This document shows positions 1 through 9,951 of a DNA stretch of 53,951 nt, piece by piece. The stretch's first letter is position 1. Each line of letters begins with the position of its first letter. The stretch is from Priapulus caudatus (Eukaryota > Priapulida > Priapulimorpha > Priapulimorphida > Priapulidae): assembly GCF_000485595.1 (NCBI RefSeq), contig NW_014577078.1:16388-70338 (forward strand), read 5' to 3'. Both the position numbers and the translations under genes were made by a program. The notes beneath the pieces are model-generated. The model did not search any database, had not been told where the DNA came from, and saw only the letters and a list, made by a program, of their open reading frames with translations.

Positions 1-932
1 CTAGTTTTAAAATCTTAAAACACAGGGGCTCGTTGTCAGAAACAAATTAGTCTTAACATTAACCTTAACATTAATTTTTTCTCTTAGAGCGTTGACAGAA
101 ACTTCGTAAAGTTAAGAGAATTAAAAATTCTCGTAACTTTTCTCTTAAAGGGAGGATCGAGTTTACTCTAGGTTCTAGAATTATGTTCAGCTAATTTAGG
201 TTATAATTACGCTACATGAAAAGTTTCATGTTCAATCACCATTAGAAAATATTTTTTTTAATGTTTTAAAACTAACGACTACAGTTGATAACAACGACGT
301 GGCGCACTAAAAGCGCACGATCTGATAAGTTGCGCAAAACCCACTTTCGCAGCCAAGGGCTACAGACCAAGGGTGTTTCTTAGTTATTAATTTAAAAGCA
401 AAAGGATTGTAATATCTTGTAAACGACATATAGTTTCAGTATAATATGGATAAATTTGCCCTAAAATTATATCGTTCGGTTAAATGGCATTAGGTATAAA
501 TATAATTGCACTTTTTGTGATAGCCCTCGGTCTGTAACGTGCAAAATAAATTGTCAAAATACGCAACTTTTTCGGGGTGGACGATCGCGGTGTCATGGCG
601 CCGTTTAAATTTCGTAACGTTGATGGTTAATTAATTATAACAATTAATTAGGTATCTGGTGACAAATACATGTGGGTATAGACGATTTGTTAAACAGTAA
701 GTACAGTTTGTATGCAGTAAAATCCTAGAGGCTACTGTCTCTTTAACTTAAGAGATCTTATACCCTCCTTAACTTTATATTAAGATGAAAATAACACATT
801 TAGACTAAGAATTACAATTAATTTGAATATTATATTTTATATTAATGAATAATATCATGGTTTTTCTGAAAACACGTCAAAAACATTAATTATCTACGCG
901 ATCTGAAGCAAAACAAAAGTGTCAAAACATTT
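1..932. other. AT-rich intergenic or intronic sequence
   Basis: No coding exon was recognised. The first 25 bases are a partial unit of the CTAGTTTTA-type minisatellite that reappears near 4.3 kb. Bases 26-43 are the left terminal repeat described separately. The remainder is AT-rich and unannotated. Confidence 0.5.
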
Positions 933-954
933 ACAAATGCCGTACGGCATTTGT
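933..954. repeat. 22-bp perfect palindrome in a larger hairpin
   Basis: The two 11-base halves starting ACAAATGCCGT are exact reverse complements. An imperfect stem with CAAAAGT/ACTTTTG and CAAAAC/GTTTT segments extends the hairpin to about 907-975. Function unknown; it could be the tip of a small inverted-repeat element. Confidence 0.5.
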
Positions 955-2160
955 TCTCTTGTTTTAAATACTTTTGCACTGACCACACAATCTCGCGTCT
1001 CGTGAAAATTGTTACAGTGGAGAATTTGTCTTGTTTTGCAGAATAAATTCAAGACCGTGTTGTTTTTCATCAAATATGTTATTTATATGTGGTTAGCCAT
1101 CATAATATGCATAAATTACTGTGATGTCAATAAATGTGTATGAATTTGAATTTTGTGATCGATCAGGCCGTATAGTGCCCCAAAAAAGTGCCACTGCAAA
1201 AATATGTAGCCGATGCGGGGGTTTGGGGGTACTCCCCATGAAAAATTTTGATATGAAGAGCCTGGAAATGGATTTGGTGCATTTTCAGGCTATGTGAAAG
1301 CAACCAATTCTGATCATTTAAAAAGGTCACATTTGTAAATTTCAAATAAGGAATGTAGGTAAAGCTGATGTTTTGACTACTGTATCTAAATATATATTTA
1401 CTAGCTGCGGGTACCCGCTGCGCTGGTAAAAATCGTGCTACTAATTCATACTACTAATAATGGGACACAATAGGAAAATTGGGTAAAAATCGACAATAAC
1501 ATTGCACACAATATGAATATTTAGAAATCTAGAAATAAGAATCTAGAATATTTAGAAATAAGATAATAAGCATGGGAAAAACTGTTACGTATGACATTTA
1601 TATGACAGCACAACCCAACTTAGAACCCCTGGAACATGGTAATATAATAGTATGCTAGTAATATAATAGTAATATGGTGTAAATGACAAAAAGTTATTAT
1701 AACAGCATGTACGAATGGGTTGCACTTTTCATTTGAAAACTTTTGATAAACAAGGTTTTTCGTGTTATTCCTCGGTGGAAATATGTAAAGATTTCCTGGC
1801 GTCTCGCAAGCTGTTTAGCTGCCACGTAACGCGCATCAGCAGTATGCACGTACGGCACGTAACAGCATGTACGATTATGGGTTGCGCATTCATCATTGGG
1901 TGCTCGGTTTTTCGGTTTCACAATACAGCAGCCGGATGAGGTGAGGGAATTGATTTATTCTAGTGTGTCGGCAGCACTGTACAGTGAGTGCCTGACATTG
2001 TGTGAAGATTCACGAATTGAGGGTTTTCACGTGATTTTCGCGTGAGTTTGATGGTTTGCGCAGTTTTTTTCATCTAGACACTCCGTTCTAAGAGAGCCCT
2101 GTGAAAATTGCAATCGCAGATCGCTTTGCGGTTGGCCGCCTAAGGGAAGAATAATCGTAT
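955..2160. other. Non-coding stretch, no gene recognised
   Basis: Mostly AT-rich sequence. Around 1170-1290 lies a run (AGTGCCACTGC, then GGGGGTTTGGGGGTACTCCCC-like bases) that resembles the ends of GC-rich DNA-transposon remnants, but its boundaries are not visible. The opposed open frames near 1.7-1.9 kb have no recognisable domain and look like chance. Confidence 0.4.
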
Positions 2161-2164
2161 ATAC

Positions 2165-2675
2165 GTTACGTAACCGTACTAGTACAACGTACATACGTAC
2201 ATACGTAGCATACGTACATACGTACATACGTAGATACGTACATACGTACATACGGTACATACGTACATACGTAAATACGTACATACGTACATATCGTAGT
2301 ACATCACGTACATACGTACATAAGTACATACGTAGCATACGTAACATACGTGCATACGTCATGCGTACATGCGTACATACTTACTACGTACATACGTACA
2401 TACGTACATACGTACATAACGTACATACGTACATACGTACATAAGTAGCATACGTACATACGTACGTACATACGTACATACTACATACGTACAACACGTA
2501 GCACACGTACACACGTACACCGTACACACTACACACGTAACACGTACCACACGTAACATACAACGTACACACGTAGACACGTACACAGTACAACACATAC
2601 ACACATACACACATACATACATACATACATACATACATACATACATACATACATACATACATACATACATACATA
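2165..2675. repeat. Compound TACG/TACA microsatellite
   Basis: About 500 bp of near-continuous TACGTACA, ACGTACAC and finally (CATA)n repeats. It gives long artificial open frames rich in Tyr, Val and Cys on the minus strand that are not genes. The array changes gradually from TACGTACA units on the left to pure CATA units on the right. Confidence 0.95.
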
Positions 2676-2978
2676 ATACGAATGAAATATATATTAGATG
2701 AGTATGATAACTAATAAAACATTATTTAAAAATTGTATATACTATCAGTACTAAACTTATGAAAAATAAGCCTATTTTCAATCTGCATTTATACTTTCAC
2801 TATGTACATCTGTATGTTTTGAAGTTTTGAATTTGAATAGGCACACTGTCATATTAAATACACATTCAAATCTTAGAGCGCACTGATATAAACACCTCTA
2901 ATTGATCAGTATTAATAGTAATTACCAGACTTCCGTCCAGTCAGATAACTTGTCATTTTTATTTTTTATTATTCCAAT

Positions 2979-3087
2979 TTATCTTTTGGCCTGATGGCAA
3001 CTTACAAATTCTGAAATTACATCCTGTTCATCTACCTTGTCTAACATGTCTCGGTGCACATACAAGACCATTGCATTGTTGAGGCCT
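2979..3087 (-). pseudogene. Relic of a hAT-type transposase C-terminus
   Basis: A 35-residue minus-strand frame ends in TAA at 2979-2981. It contains NNAMVLYVHRDM, an acidic VDEQDVISEF segment and a basic HQAKR tail. This resembles the end of hAT-family (ZMYM/hATC dimerisation) transposases, where a hydrophobic strand plus RD/RE is followed by a V-I-x-x-F helix and a basic tail. A stop codon lies directly upstream, so only a fragment survives. It could belong to the element bounded at 26 and 4281. The match rests on a short pattern and is tentative. Confidence 0.35.
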
Positions 3088-3360
3088 TAACTGGGTCGTG
3101 GCTGGTCGGGGGGGGGGGCACTTATATATATATTGCATGGTAGGTATATGCCGCGGCGAGAGACCCCACATTTTCAACCCTAACCCTAAACTTCCGTTCC
3201 AGGCACTCGCATTTTTAAGAATATCTCGTTCCAGAGCATTAGTTTAGTTACATGCAGATCTAACAATTTTGCCGTTCGCGAGACCCTACTTTTAATATTC
3301 CGTTCCAGTACATCGTACTTCAGAATACGTGAAGCCGGCGCCCGTCAAGGCATGCATGCA

Positions 3361-3690
3361 ACGTGTGTGTTTGTATGTGTGCGTGCGTGCGTGTGTTGTG
3401 TGTGTGTGTGTGTGTGTGTGTTGTGTGTGAGAGTATGTGTGTGTGTGCAGGGGCGTGTACAGGATTTGTACCAGGGGGGGGGAGTCTAACGCGTAACCCA
3501 ACTTGGGAGCACGCAAAGGGGGGGTCTGGGGAAAAAATTTGAAATTAGACCCTCTTAGATGCGTTTTCTGCGCGAGCAGGGGGGGGGGGTTCGGACTCCC
3601 TGGACTCCCCCCCCCTGTACACGCCCCTGGTGTGTGCGCGTGTGTGTGTGTGTGTGCGCGCGCGCGTGTGTGTGCGTGTGCGTGCGTTCA
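3361..3690. repeat. GT microsatellite split by a MITE
   Basis: (GT)n and (GCGT)n runs at 3361-3447 and 3630-3690 are two halves of one microsatellite separated by the element at 3448-3629. Confidence 0.85.
3448..3629. mobile_element. CAGGGGCG-ended MITE (hAT-like)
   Basis: A 182-bp element has perfect 16-bp terminal inverted repeats, CAGGGGCGTGTACAGG. The interior is rich in G and C homopolymers. It lies within a GT microsatellite, so the target duplication (possibly 8 bp of TG repeats) cannot be told from the array. A related copy starts at 29121 inside the B2 LTR. The CAGGGG ends and 8-bp duplications suggest the hAT superfamily; this is an inference. Confidence 0.75.
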
Positions 3691-4281
3691 TCTTTCTCCG
3701 GGTCATGTTTTTTCTCCTCTACATAATACAAAAATTATTGGTTCAAGTGCTACAGCATAGATTTTAAAGCAAATCACTGTTCCCCCCCAGTTTCGGAGAC
3801 CCCCTCTTTTAAACGTGTCCAATGTCATAGCATTGAATTTCAACGAAATCCTAGTTCCGGAGACCCCCATTTTCGAACATAGCCAGTTCCAGAGCATACC
3901 ACATTCAACAAACATTAGTTCCAGAGGGTTACCCCCATTTTCAGGTCTGAGTTAGTTCCAGAGCCCCCCCATTTTTGACTTCGCAGTGGCACATACCTAC
4001 CATAATCTTCATCTCCTTAGTATATGTTGCTCCTTAGTTCCCTGCAGAATTTTTTTTTTCAAAATAGTGCCACGGCAGTGCCGTGCTGCCGTGGCGGCCA
4101 CTACGGGCCTGTCGATTCCCATACAAACAGCAGCCTTGTGATGAAGTTTCTGTTATCGTAAGTTTTCACTTAAGTAAGTTTAGTTACGGTAGGTTTCTGT
4201 CAACGCTATTAACTTTTCTCTTAACATTAACATTAGTCTTAAAATTAATCGTAACTTTACGAAGTTTCTGACAACGGGCCC

Positions 4282-4977
4282 AGGTTTTAAGGTCTTAATA
4301 CCTAGTTTTAGGGCGTAATTCCTAGTTTTAGACCTTAAAACCCGGTATAAGATCTTAAATCCGGGTTTTAAGGTCTAAAACCAAGTTTTATGCCCTAAAA
4401 CGAAGTATAATGCTAGCCGCACACTATCCGACCCGAGCGTAATTTGAAGGCTTACGATTGGATTGAGATGTTCTAGTTTAGCTCGGGAGGCTTAAGATTG
4501 GCTCTGGAGCTCATTTTGGCCCGATTCGAATTTTGAATCGAGAGCAGATCGGGTCGGATAGTGTGCGGGGTCTTACGACGCGACTCGGATAGTGTGCGTG
4601 GCCATCCGACCCGATCGGCGTGTGCTGAAGAAAATTGACCAATCACAGAGCAGCGCCATGCGAACCGCATTCGAATGGAATGGCATTCGAACCATGGGAA
4701 ACACTCCCGACCCTTAGTACACGTTAAATCCGCTGGGAACGCCACGAGAGTGCCATGGTTTGCGTCAACTTTGAGTCGGACAGTGTGCGGTGGCCTCCCG
4801 ATCGATCGGGAGCGGGTCGTATAGTGTGCGGGGGCTTAGTGCTGTGCACAGTGCAAAATCGGATAGTGTGCGGCTAGCATTAGGAGTTTAAAACCCGGTT
4901 TTAGACCTTAAAACTTAGTTTTACACCTTAAAACCGAGGTTTAAGACCTTAAAACCTAAAACTAGGTTTTATGCGTT
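4282..4977. repeat. CTAGTTTTAGACCTTAAAAC minisatellite, interrupted
   Basis: Degenerate tandem units of about 20-26 bp (for example CTAGTTTTAGACCTTAAAAC) occupy 4282-4407 and 4883-4977. The 4410-4880 MITE lies between. The first 25 bases of the window are another unit of the same array. Confidence 0.75.
4410..4880. mobile_element. MITE with ATGCTAGCCGCACACTATCC terminal repeats
   Basis: The terminal inverted repeats are perfect over 22 bp (4410-4431 and 4859-4880) and are flanked by TA on each side, consistent with a TA target duplication. The interior repeats the motif AGTGTGCGG several times and has a GATCGATC palindrome near 4800. The minus-strand open frame inside is not a gene. The element interrupts the surrounding minisatellite. 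Confidence 0.75.
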
Positions 4978-5364
4978 TTGGCAGAAAACGCTTTCCATAT
5001 ACGTAGGTGTTTTGTTTCACTCTATGGTCGCCTTATGGTGTTTTGCTATATGTTTAAACGAGTAATAATTAGTATATAACCATGGTGGATTTTTTAGTTT
5101 CGTATCAGAAATGTTTTGAAAGCCACATTAACTATAATTTGTTGATAAATGCTTCATGTATCATATTTCTGTCAACTAATAACAGAATTACTATAACATA
5201 ATTAAGTTTAATTCGTAGCTCACGCTCAGGATGTAACAACTTAGATAGTCAAATGTTATCATTGAAATTTAATGTAAAATAGTTGTGGTGTAAATGATCT
5301 AATGTTGCGATAACTTAAGCATAATTATGAATGTAGTTATTATAATTCATAAGGATTTTAATTG
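4978..5364. other. AT-rich spacer left of the B1 element
   Basis: No exon or repeat end was recognised. If the NIT gene continues to the left, this is intron or the approach to a further exon, but no matching frame was found. Confidence 0.4.
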
Positions 5365-5368
5365 GTCA
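5365..5368. repeat. B1 target-site duplication (left), GTCA
   Basis: GTCA directly precedes the LTR start TGTGACA at 5369. The same four bases follow the 3' LTR end at 15955-15958. A 4-bp duplication is usual for Ty3/gypsy integration. Confidence 0.7.
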
Positions 5369-5933
5369 TGTGACATGCCATTGGTCATTGACATTGACAT
5401 TGACCAATTGCCGCCTGTAAGTAATTGTAGCTGTAGAATTAAGTGCATAGATAAGGATAAAGATATTTCTAAGACCTAAATACATGCCATCTCTTGGAAA
5501 AGTTGTTGACAAAGATGAGCAGATAGCTAGGCTAGAAATGTGCATGATTCAGCATCATGCGTATATATATATACATGGTGAATGTAAGTTTTCTTGAGCT
5601 ACGTTTCATCAAGAGTATGGATAGATTCTGATATGATGTTTCAACTTCAAGATTTAATAACAAAGTGTGATAAAGTTATGACTACATTTTGTATCTATGC
5701 CAAGCAATGCTTTTCAATATCACGAATATAGTTAGTGACTGTTAGTCCATATATATGGCGTTCTTATTGCTTTGATAATATGCACGTTATTCCCGTGACA
5801 TTTACATTGTTTCGATGATATTCACGTTATTCCGGTGACATTGACAATGTTTGAATATGTTCACGTTATTCCTAGGTTATCGTGTGACCCAGGGCAGTTT
5901 GTTGCCCGCGAAGTTGGCGTGGCCATTCCTACG
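5369..5933 (+). repeat. B1 5' LTR, truncated and internally deleted
   Basis: After TGTGACATGCC about 200 bp present in the 3' LTR are replaced by a short ATTGACATTGACATTGACC run. From 5409 the match to 15149 onward is nearly exact. The homology stops at about 5933, where element A's LTR begins. It contains three tandem units of about 37 bp with the core TTCACGTTATTCC (roughly 5765-5875). Confidence 0.85.
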
Positions 5934-6127
5934 TGTCATAATGATTAATGACGGTAGCGCCCTGTAGGAGAGTTGTCTATCATTTAGTTAGATATTTGAA
6001 AGCCAGGGGGAGCTACGGAAGTTCGGCATGGCGGTTTGTAATCTCGTGTTCTGCTCAGCTACGTTTCATAAATAAAACGAATCTACATGAAGTTAAATTT
6101 CTTGTTTGGGTTTACACAATCATGACA
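5934..6127 (+). repeat. Element A 5' LTR
   Basis: A 194-bp segment starts TGTCAT and ends ATGACA, a perfect 6-bp inverted repeat. It begins exactly where homology to the B LTR ends and is followed at once by a primer-binding site. No partner 3' LTR is present in the window. Confidence 0.75.
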
Positions 6128-6141
6128 TGGTGTCAGAAGTG
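6128..6141 (+). promoter_or_regulatory. Element A primer-binding site (tRNA-Leu type)
   Basis: TGGTGTCAGAAGTG directly after the LTR is complementary to the 3' end of animal tRNA-Leu (ending TCTGACA plus CCA). Several gypsy lineages use this primer. Confidence 0.75.
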
Positions 6142-6246
6142 ACTTCAAAAACAGTTTCAAGTACACATTGCAGTGCTGCTTGACAAAACAACGCGGACGT
6201 TTGTGTCTAAAGGGTAAGTCTACAGTTTGATACCGGTGGCCCCGGA

Positions 6247-7106
6247 ATCACAAGTCATGGTCAAGAAAATTGCACGATATGACCCCCTGTCAAGTTTACG
6301 TTCCAAGCTGAAGAATGGAGTGAGTGGATTGAGGAATTCGGACAATTTCGGAAAGTCACTAAACTTCACAAAGAAGACGGAGAAGTACAAAGAGACTCAC
6401 TTATATACTGTATGGAAGGTAAACAAGCCAACAAAATATTCAAACCGTTGAAATTTGTTTCGCATGATATGTGCCTGACCCAGCAAACCCTAGCGCCACA
6501 ATTAGAGAGAAGGAAAAAAATTCACACAGTACTTCAGCTCATCCCGAAAAGTAATATAATACACGAGAGATCACTCTTTCAAGAGAGGGTCCAAAGTAGG
6601 GAGGAGACAGTGGAGGTATTTCTAAGGGACCTTCAAGCAATGATGGAGAATTGCAAGTACAAGGATCCAGAAGACAGGTTGACGTGGGACTCCTAGACCG
6701 AGGAGTGAAGCAAAAACTGCAGCTGGTGCCATATTTTACCCTAGATAAAGCTTCAGCAGTGGCACGCCAGCATGAACAGGTAAAAATACAGATGGTCCAG
6801 CAACAAGCTTCCCACCAGGAAGTTAGTAAGGCAAAATCCAAACAAAGGGACCATAGACCAAGGTGGAAGAAAGATGTCAGCAGCCACAAAACAAAACAGA
6901 AATGTAACCGTTGTGGTTACGACTGTCACCCGCAGGGTGGTAAATGCCCTGCTAGTGGACAGATCTGTAGGTCATGCAATAAGCATGGACATTTCTCTTC
7001 GGTGTGTCGCAGTGGTAAACACCGAGGTAGAAATTTTAATGGGGCAACAGACGCAGTGACATCTCAGGATACATCCGCGGGGAGAAATCATTCTTCCTTG
7101 GAATAA
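6247..7106 (+). pseudogene. Element A gag, frameshifted
   Basis: This is the structural protein that would form the retroelement's particle. Frame 2 reads AEEWSEWIEEFGQF from about 6309, then a capsid-like stretch (DGEVQRDSLIYCMEGK). After a frameshift near 6650 the frame continues through 7106. The last part has two Cys-His knuckles: a less regular CNRCGYDC motif near 6903 and a canonical C-x2-C-x4-H-x4-C (CRSCNKHGHFSSVC, 6966-7007) that would bind RNA. At least two frame changes are needed to read it through, so it is inactive. It is followed within a few bases by the protease frame. Confidence 0.8.
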
Positions 7107-7108
7107 TT

Positions 7109-7341
7109 GATTGCCATGGGGAGGAAGAAGCGTGGTATATATCACTGAACATATGCGGCTTAACTGTAAAATTTAAAATAGACACGGGAGCTGACGTAAC
7201 AGTAATTTCGCACACTATCGGGCAATTATTGAAAAGTCGCTCACACCTGATGCCCAACAAGGTCAAGGTCAGCTCAAGATTATAGGTGCATTTACAGCTG
7301 TCATCAATCACAAGGGAAAAGGCTATACATTACGCGTAGTT
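7109..7341 (+). pseudogene. Element A aspartic protease, frameshifted
   Basis: The frame from 7109 reads a short lead and then FKIDTGADVTVIS, the D-T-G-A active site of a retropepsin that would cut the polyprotein. A stop follows at about 7282. The family-like continuation (QLKIIGAFTAVI, then YTLRVVVID) is in the pol frame, so there is a frameshift near 7255. It leads directly into the RT frame. Confidence 0.75.
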
Positions 7342-8298
7342 GTGATAGATGAAACAGGACCAGTCAGCCTGCTAGCCCGCGGAGTGGCAAAGAAAATGAA
7401 ACTAGTTACCCATGTAGATGAAATCTTGAGTCAGTTTAACTCGGATATTGGTCTCTTGAAGACCGAACCAGTCAAGATCAGTTTGACAGCAGGTGTAACA
7501 GCACTGTGTGTCAACACCGCACGAAAAGTTCCGTTTCCCTTGATGGATGCGGTAAAAACAGAAATACGGAGAATGCAGGATAGTGGAGTGATCCGTCCTG
7601 TCACTGAGCCCACCGAATGGTGTGCAGCTATGGTTCCGGTTCAGAAGAAAAATGGTAAACTGCGCATTTGTGTTGACCTAAAAATACTGAATAGGGCTGT
7701 TCGCAGAAAACATTATACACTTCCGAATCTAAGCGACATCGCTCCTAAGTTGGCTCAGTCCAAGTACTTTACCAAGCTGGATGCAGCAAGTCGATTTTGG
7801 CAGATCCCCTTGGAGGAGAAAAGCCAACTGCTTACAACATTCATGACGCCGTTTGGGAAGTATGCATTCCGTCGCGTTCCCTTCGGTATTACTTCGGCGC
7901 CAGAGATCTTCCAGCGAAAAATTATCGAGTTACTTCATGGCTCGGAGGGAGTAGAGGTAAAAATGGATGATATCTTGGTTCATGGCCGATCCATGGAAGA
8001 GCATGAAAGGAGGCTAACTGAAGTTCTGACGAGACTTCAGAAAGCAGGTCTTCGCTTAAACCGAGAGAAATGCCAGTTTAGGATGAAAGAATTGGTTTAC
8101 TTTGATGACCTTATCGGTGCTGAAGAGATCAAGCCAGACCCAGAGAAGGTACGGGCAATGATGGATCTGACTCCACCATCCAATATCAGGGAACTCTGTA
8201 GCTTGATTGGAATGTTCCAATATCTAAGCAAGTTTGCAAACAACCTATCTTCTGTTATGAAGCCCATGACAGGTCTGCTAGGATCTGACAGTGTCTGA
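7342..8298 (+). pseudogene. Element A reverse transcriptase
   Basis: Copies element RNA into DNA. Fingers and palm blocks are clear: KKNGKLRICVDLKILN, then FTKLDAASRFWQIPL (first catalytic Asp), then FGITSAPEIFQ, then MDDILVHG (the two catalytic Asp codons at 7966-7971). The usual aromatic residue before MDD is Lys here (VKMDD). The frame continues unshifted to 9951 and is broken only by TGA at 8296-8298 and TAG at 9136-9138. Both fall where relatives have Trp. Confidence 0.9.
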
Positions 8299-8771
8299 TT
8301 ATGGGAGCCAAGTCAGCAAGGGGCCTTCCAAGAAACCAAACAGCTACTATGCGCTTCTCCAAGACTAGCATACTATAATGCTAAAAAGCCAACGATCATA
8401 AGTGCTGATCCTAGCAGTTTTGGGATAGGGGCCGTACTCCTACAGAAAGATGAAGAAGGCATAAAACCAGTAGCATTCTGCTCAAGAACACTCTCAAGCG
8501 CTGAGCAGCGTTACGCTCAAATTGAGAAGGAATGTTTGGCGGCAGTATGGGCATGCGAAAAACTGTCTAGGTATCTGGTGGGATTACCACAGTTTACTTT
8601 ACTAACCGACCACAAGCCATTGGTGCCTCTACTGAGCACCAGGAACATTGATGAAACGGCAATTAGCTGCCAGCATCTTTTGCTGCGAATGATGCGGTTC
8701 AATCCTGTTGTTCAATTTGTGCCAGGTAAAGAACAGATAGTGGCCGATGCACTATCCATGAATATTCTGGC
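8299..8771 (+). pseudogene. Element A RNase H and connection
   Basis: In frame with the RT after the TGA. Shows ADPSSFGIGAVL (first Asp), KECLAAVWACEKL (Glu), TDHKPLVPLL (Asp) and IVADALSM (last Asp). This is a complete gypsy RNase H active-site set, which would degrade the RNA strand of the hybrid. No internal stop. Confidence 0.88.
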
Positions 8772-9951
8772 TATCACAGAGGATAGTGTACAGCTGGTCC
8801 AAGATGTCAGTGATTATGTGGACACAGTTCAGGTAGGTTGGCCAGCATCACATAACAAATTAGAACAGATCAGGGAGGCTACAGAGAAGCACGATGTCCT
8901 GCATGCAGTAATGTGTTATGTCATCAACGGGTGGCCAAATAGAGTGAGCGTGGTGCTGGAGCCTTTGAGGAACTATTACCATGTACACTCAGAGCTATCG
9001 GTGACAAATAGAATAGTTGTTCTACAGAGTAGAATAGTTCTGCCTAGAGCAATGAAGCATGATGCTTTAGAACGACTACATGAATCACACCAAAGCATCA
9101 CAAAGTGCCGTGAAAGAGCCAGGACAGCCATATGGTAGCCGAACATGAGCAACGACATTAAAAACATAGTCGATCAATGTGTGGAGTGTCGACAGAGCAG
9201 ACCATCACAGCGAGAACAATCCCTGCAGCCAATAGAGTTGCCGGGACGGCCATGGCAGCAGTTGGGGACGGATCTACTGGAATTCAACAAGCAAACATTT
9301 CTAGTAGTGGTAGACTATTACTCTCGTTGGATCAAAGTGAAGAGGCTGACAAGTCTGACCATTTCTCCGGTAATTACAAGAATGAAAGCAATGTTTACGG
9401 CTTTCGGTATCCCAGATGTAGTAATATCGGATAATGGGCCGCAATATACCTCTCACGAATTCCGTCAGTTTGCTAAGTCGTGGGGATTCACTCACAAAAC
9501 GACCAACCCATACACACCACAAGAGAATGGGATGGCTGAACGTGCCGTGCAGACGGCTAAACACTTACTGAAGCTGGATGATCTAGAGATTCGATTGTTG
9601 AGCTATAGAGCAACTGCGCATTCAGCTACGGGTGTGTCTCCGTCTATGGCACTACAGGAACGAGAACACCAGACCAGACTTCCGATACTAGAGCGAAATC
9701 TACTGCTAAAGGTTCTAGATACCAGCACCATCCGTCAATCTGACGAATCAGCTAAAGCCACCTACAAGAGGTATTATGATGCCAGGAGTGGTGCTCAAAT
9801 ACTACCTTACCTGTCAAGTTGCCAGTCTGCACTGACAAAGCTGGACACGGAGAAGCGGTGGACCAAGTGGGAAACAGTTATCGGTGGTGACGAAAACAAC
9901 CGATCCTACATCATTCAGACGAATGCTGGAATGGTGGTCGTCGAGGGGTAA
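8772..9951 (+). pseudogene. Element A integrase, stop-interrupted and 3' truncated
   Basis: Inserts the DNA copy into the host genome. An HHCC zinc module (HDALERLHESH, then CVECRQS) is crossed by the TAG at 9136-9138. The catalytic triad is intact: Asp at 9271 (GTDLLEF), Asp at 9430 (SDNGPQ), Glu at 9538 (MAERAVQ). The C-terminal part ends abruptly after NAGMVV; relatives continue with a basic RRNRRHL-like stretch. The frame runs into B1 sequence at about 9944. Confidence 0.88.

Larger units (their letters stand above)
3138..4002. mobile_element. Inverted-repeat element with internal GTTCCAGAG minisatellite
   Basis: The left end TGGTAGGTATATGCC and the right end (reverse complement TGGTAGGTATGTGCC) are matching terminal repeats. 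Inside is a degenerate tandem array whose unit contains GTTCCAGAG, then ACCCC, then ATTTT. It is seen at 3165-3310 and again at 3785-3975. The array is split by GT microsatellite sequence and a smaller CAGGGGCG MITE. No transposase is present. Superfamily not assignable from what is visible. Confidence 0.55.
26..4281. mobile_element. Possible composite DNA transposon bounded by GTTGTCAGAAAC inverted repeats
   Basis: Bases 26-43 (GGGCTCGTTGTCAGAAAC) match the reverse complement of 4264-4281 at 17 of 18 positions. Both ends carry a second, inner GTTGACAGAAAC-type copy roughly 50-60 bp further in, with similar TTAACATTA-rich sequence between. Both outer flanks are units of the same CTAGTTTTA/GGTTTTAAGGT minisatellite, as expected if one unit had inserted into that array. 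No transposase was found and no target duplication is obvious. Two separate MITEs of one family would explain the repeats equally well. The interior holds a microsatellite, a hAT-like tail and a nested inverted-repeat element. Confidence 0.35.

Noticed and set aside
4473-4745. 90-codon minus-strand frame
   Set aside because: It lies wholly inside a MITE and has no domain.
1-5364. NIT-receptor exon 5
   Set aside because: I looked for a phase-1 exon continuing the NIT domain on the minus strand and found none with suitable splice sites.
6539-6889. Antisense frames inside gag and pol genes
   Set aside because: They mirror the real plus-strand retroelement genes and carry no domain; the same applies at 13343-13648, 14561-14878, 26030-26425 and 27929-28261.
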